Source: Dendronalium phyllosphericum CENA369 (GTDB taxonomy: Bacteria; Cyanobacteriota; Cyanobacteriia; Cyanobacteriales; Nostocaceae). From it: DNA of 43,686 bases. Shown piece by piece: positions 42,339 to 43,686 of this stretch. The position numbers and the translations under genes were made by a program. The notes under the pieces were generated by a model that was not told where the DNA came from, ran no database searches, and worked only from the letters and a program-made list of their open reading frames with translations. The stretch covers positions 1 through 43,686 of the forward strand of contig NZ_JAECZA010000027.1 of the NCBI RefSeq assembly GCF_016056275.1, read 5' to 3'. Position 1 is the first letter of the stretch; the number at the start of each line of letters is the position of its first letter.

Positions 42339-43686
42339 TTACTTTGATTCACCATTCTCAACTTTTGCCACTTCCAGCATTGTCTTTAAAACCGAATCTG
42401 GATTTAAACTAATAGAATCTATTCCCTGTTCAACTAAGAACCGAGCAAATTCTGGATAATCGCTGGGTGCTTGTCCACAAATGCCTATTTTGCGCTGACA
42501 TTTTTTCGCAGTCTGTATTACCATTTTTACCATTTGCTTAACAGCAGGACTGCGCTCGTCAAATAATCGCGCTACTAGTGCTGAATCCCTGTCTAGACCT
42601 AGTGTTAGCTGAGTTAAGTCATTAGAACCAATAGAGAAACCATCAAAGACTTCAGCAAATTCTTCAGCCATAATTACATTACTGGGCAATTCGCACATTA
42701 CATAAACTTGCAAATCATTGATACCTTGCTTTAAACCATTGTTTGCCATCTCTGCTAACACCAAACGTCCCTCATCGGGGGTGCGACAGAAGGGAATCAT
42801 CGGAATAACATTAGTCAAACCCATTTCTTCCCGTACTCGCTTGATGGCATGACATTCTAAAGCAAAAGCTTCTCTGTAGCCTTCATCATAGTAACGTGCT
42901 GCCCCTCGCCAACCTAACATCGGGTTTTCTTCATCGGGTTCAAACTGTGCGCCACCTAATAAATTGGCATATTCATTACTTTTGAAATCGGACATTCGCA
43001 CAATTACTGGTTTGGGATAAAATGCCGCCGCAATTCTGCCAATACCTTGGGCTAATTTATCTACAAAATACTGGGGTTTCTCGTTGTAGAGTGAAGTTAT
43101 TTCGCTAATTTTAGCTTTGACAAATTCATCTTTTAACTTGTCAAAATAAATCAATGCCATCGGATGAATTTGGATTTGGTTAGCAATAATAAATTCTGTG
43201 CGTGCTAAACCTACGCCATCGTTAGGAATGGCAGATAAACTCAAGGCTTCTTGAGGATTTCCCACATTCATTAAAATTTGGGTATGGGTGCGGGGCAAAT
43301 TTTCTAAGGGAACTTCTTGAACTTCAAAAGGCAATAACCCTGCATACACTTTTCCTTCTTCCCCTTCAGCACAAGAAATTGTAATCTCTTGACCAGTTTT
43401 CAAGACTTCCGTAGCATTACCGCATCCCACGATCGCAGGTACGCCCAATTCTCGTGCGATAATCGCTGCATGACAGGTGCGTCCGCCAGAGTTGGTAATA
43501 ATGGCACTGGCGCGTTTCATAATCGGTTCCCAATCAGGATCGGTTCTTTCTGTCACCAACACTTCCCCAGGTTGGAACTGATCGAGTCTGTGTACATCTA
43601 AAATCAGATTTGCTTTCCCTTGACTAATGGCTTCCCCAATTGCACGTCCTGTTACAAGAGGGTGTGGGGTGTGGGGTGTGGGGTAT
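42339..43686 (-). CDS. ppsA: Phosphoenolpyruvate synthase, C-terminal part (partial)
   Basis: The frame is open from the window edge to 42339, about 449 codons. It contains the swivelling phosphohistidine domain (ITNSGGRTCHAAIIARELGV, then PAIVGCG) and the PEP/pyruvate-binding barrel (GVGLARTEFII, NPMLGWRGAARYY, SIGSNDLTQLTLGLDRD, GICGQAPSD with the catalytic Cys). The N-terminal ATP-binding domain lies beyond the window. The enzyme converts pyruvate and ATP to PEP, AMP and phosphate. At the edge the frame passes through GGTGTGG heptamers, giving YPTPHTPHP in the linker before VTGRAIGEAIS; this looks like repeat DNA caught in the gene. Confidence 0.92.
   Translation of the reverse strand, partial: YPTPHTPHPLVTGRAIGEAISQGKANLILDVHRLDQFQPGEVLVTERTDPDWEPIMKRASAIITNSGGRTCHAAIIARELGVPAIVGCGNATEVLKTGQEITISCAEGEEGKVYAGLLPFEVQEVPLENLPRTHTQILMNVGNPQEALSLSAIPNDGVGLARTEFIIANQIQIHPMALIYFDKLKDEFVKAKISEITSLYNEKPQYFVDKLAQGIGRIAAAFYPKPVIVRMSDFKSNEYANLLGGAQFEPDEENPMLGWRGAARYYDEGYREAFALECHAIKRVREEMGLTNVIPMIPFCRTPDEGRLVLAEMANNGLKQGINDLQVYVMCELPSNVIMAEEFAEVFDGFSIGSNDLTQLTLGLDRDSALVARLFDERSPAVKQMVKMVIQTAKKCQRKIGICGQAPSDYPEFARFLVEQGIDSISLNPDSVLKTMLEVAKVENGESK
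43661..43686. repeat. GGTGTGG heptamer repeat within ppsA
   Basis: Three full copies of GGTGTGG and a partial fourth run into the window edge. They lie inside the ppsA reading frame and are translated as (H)TP-type residues. Confidence 0.75.

Overview
The window looks like a chromosomal segment of a filamentous, Nostocales-type cyanobacterium. The evidence is the very frequent HIP1 octamer GCGATCGC, many intergenic heptanucleotide tandem repeats (CCCCAAT, CTCAGCA and similar), a plant-type ferredoxin with the cyanobacterial PetF sequence, a biliverdin reductase of the cyanobacterial BvdR type, and a CRISPR repeat ending in ATTGAAAC on its transcribed strand. No rRNA or tRNA gene was found.

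Layout. 1-1100 is accessory DNA: the 3' end of a group II intron (HNH tail of its protein, then domains V and VI), a solitary CRISPR-like repeat, and a divergent pair of small genes around nested inverted repeats. 1440-4982 holds a VOC protein, an HtrA-type protease, a half-size TauE/SafE protein and an acetamidase/formamidase. 5001-7933 is a second accessory patch: two DUF416-like copies, each cut by one nonsense codon at a different place, on either side of a two-gene clan AA aspartic protease unit, followed by an HhH-GPD DNA glycosylase. 8175-16808 carries a membrane protein, a DUF1350 protein, a REC-PP2C phosphatase facing a STAS protein, a six-PAS histidine kinase, and an HTH protein with a GrpE-like C-terminus. 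16889-23412 is housekeeping and redox: Dps, sulfiredoxin, SpoIID/LytB, ferredoxin, biliverdin reductase, methionine aminopeptidase and a COQ4-like protein.

23429-24547 is a 16-repeat CRISPR array without cas genes in the window, read on the minus strand from a leader on its right. 25012-35741 holds a pentapeptide-repeat membrane protein, a TPR lipoprotein, an RmlD-like reductase, a Uma2 protein, a DhaM-HPr-enzyme I fusion, Hsp20, an HdeD-like protein and a second, lipoprotein-type HtrA. 35855-36001 is a small MITE-like element with a 9-bp target duplication. The right end has a deoxyhypusine synthase-like enzyme, a 21-bp minisatellite, a second copy of the small protein seen near the left end, a macro-domain protein with a DUF6508 remnant, a cobalamin adenosyltransferase, two unknown proteins and the C-terminal part of PEP synthase running off the edge.

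Themes. Stress and protein quality control recur (two HtrA proteases, Hsp20, Dps, sulfiredoxin, HTH-GrpE, HdeD). Signalling is represented by the PP2C/STAS pair and the PAS kinase. PEP-dependent phosphotransfer appears twice (DhaM-HPr-EI and PpsA). Dispersed repeats fill most gaps and appear to have entered the reading frames of three proteins. The least expected local structures are the reciprocally interrupted DUF416 duplicates, a CRISPR spacer that appears to contain the end of another CRISPR repeat, and the paired small-protein loci with upstream inverted repeats.
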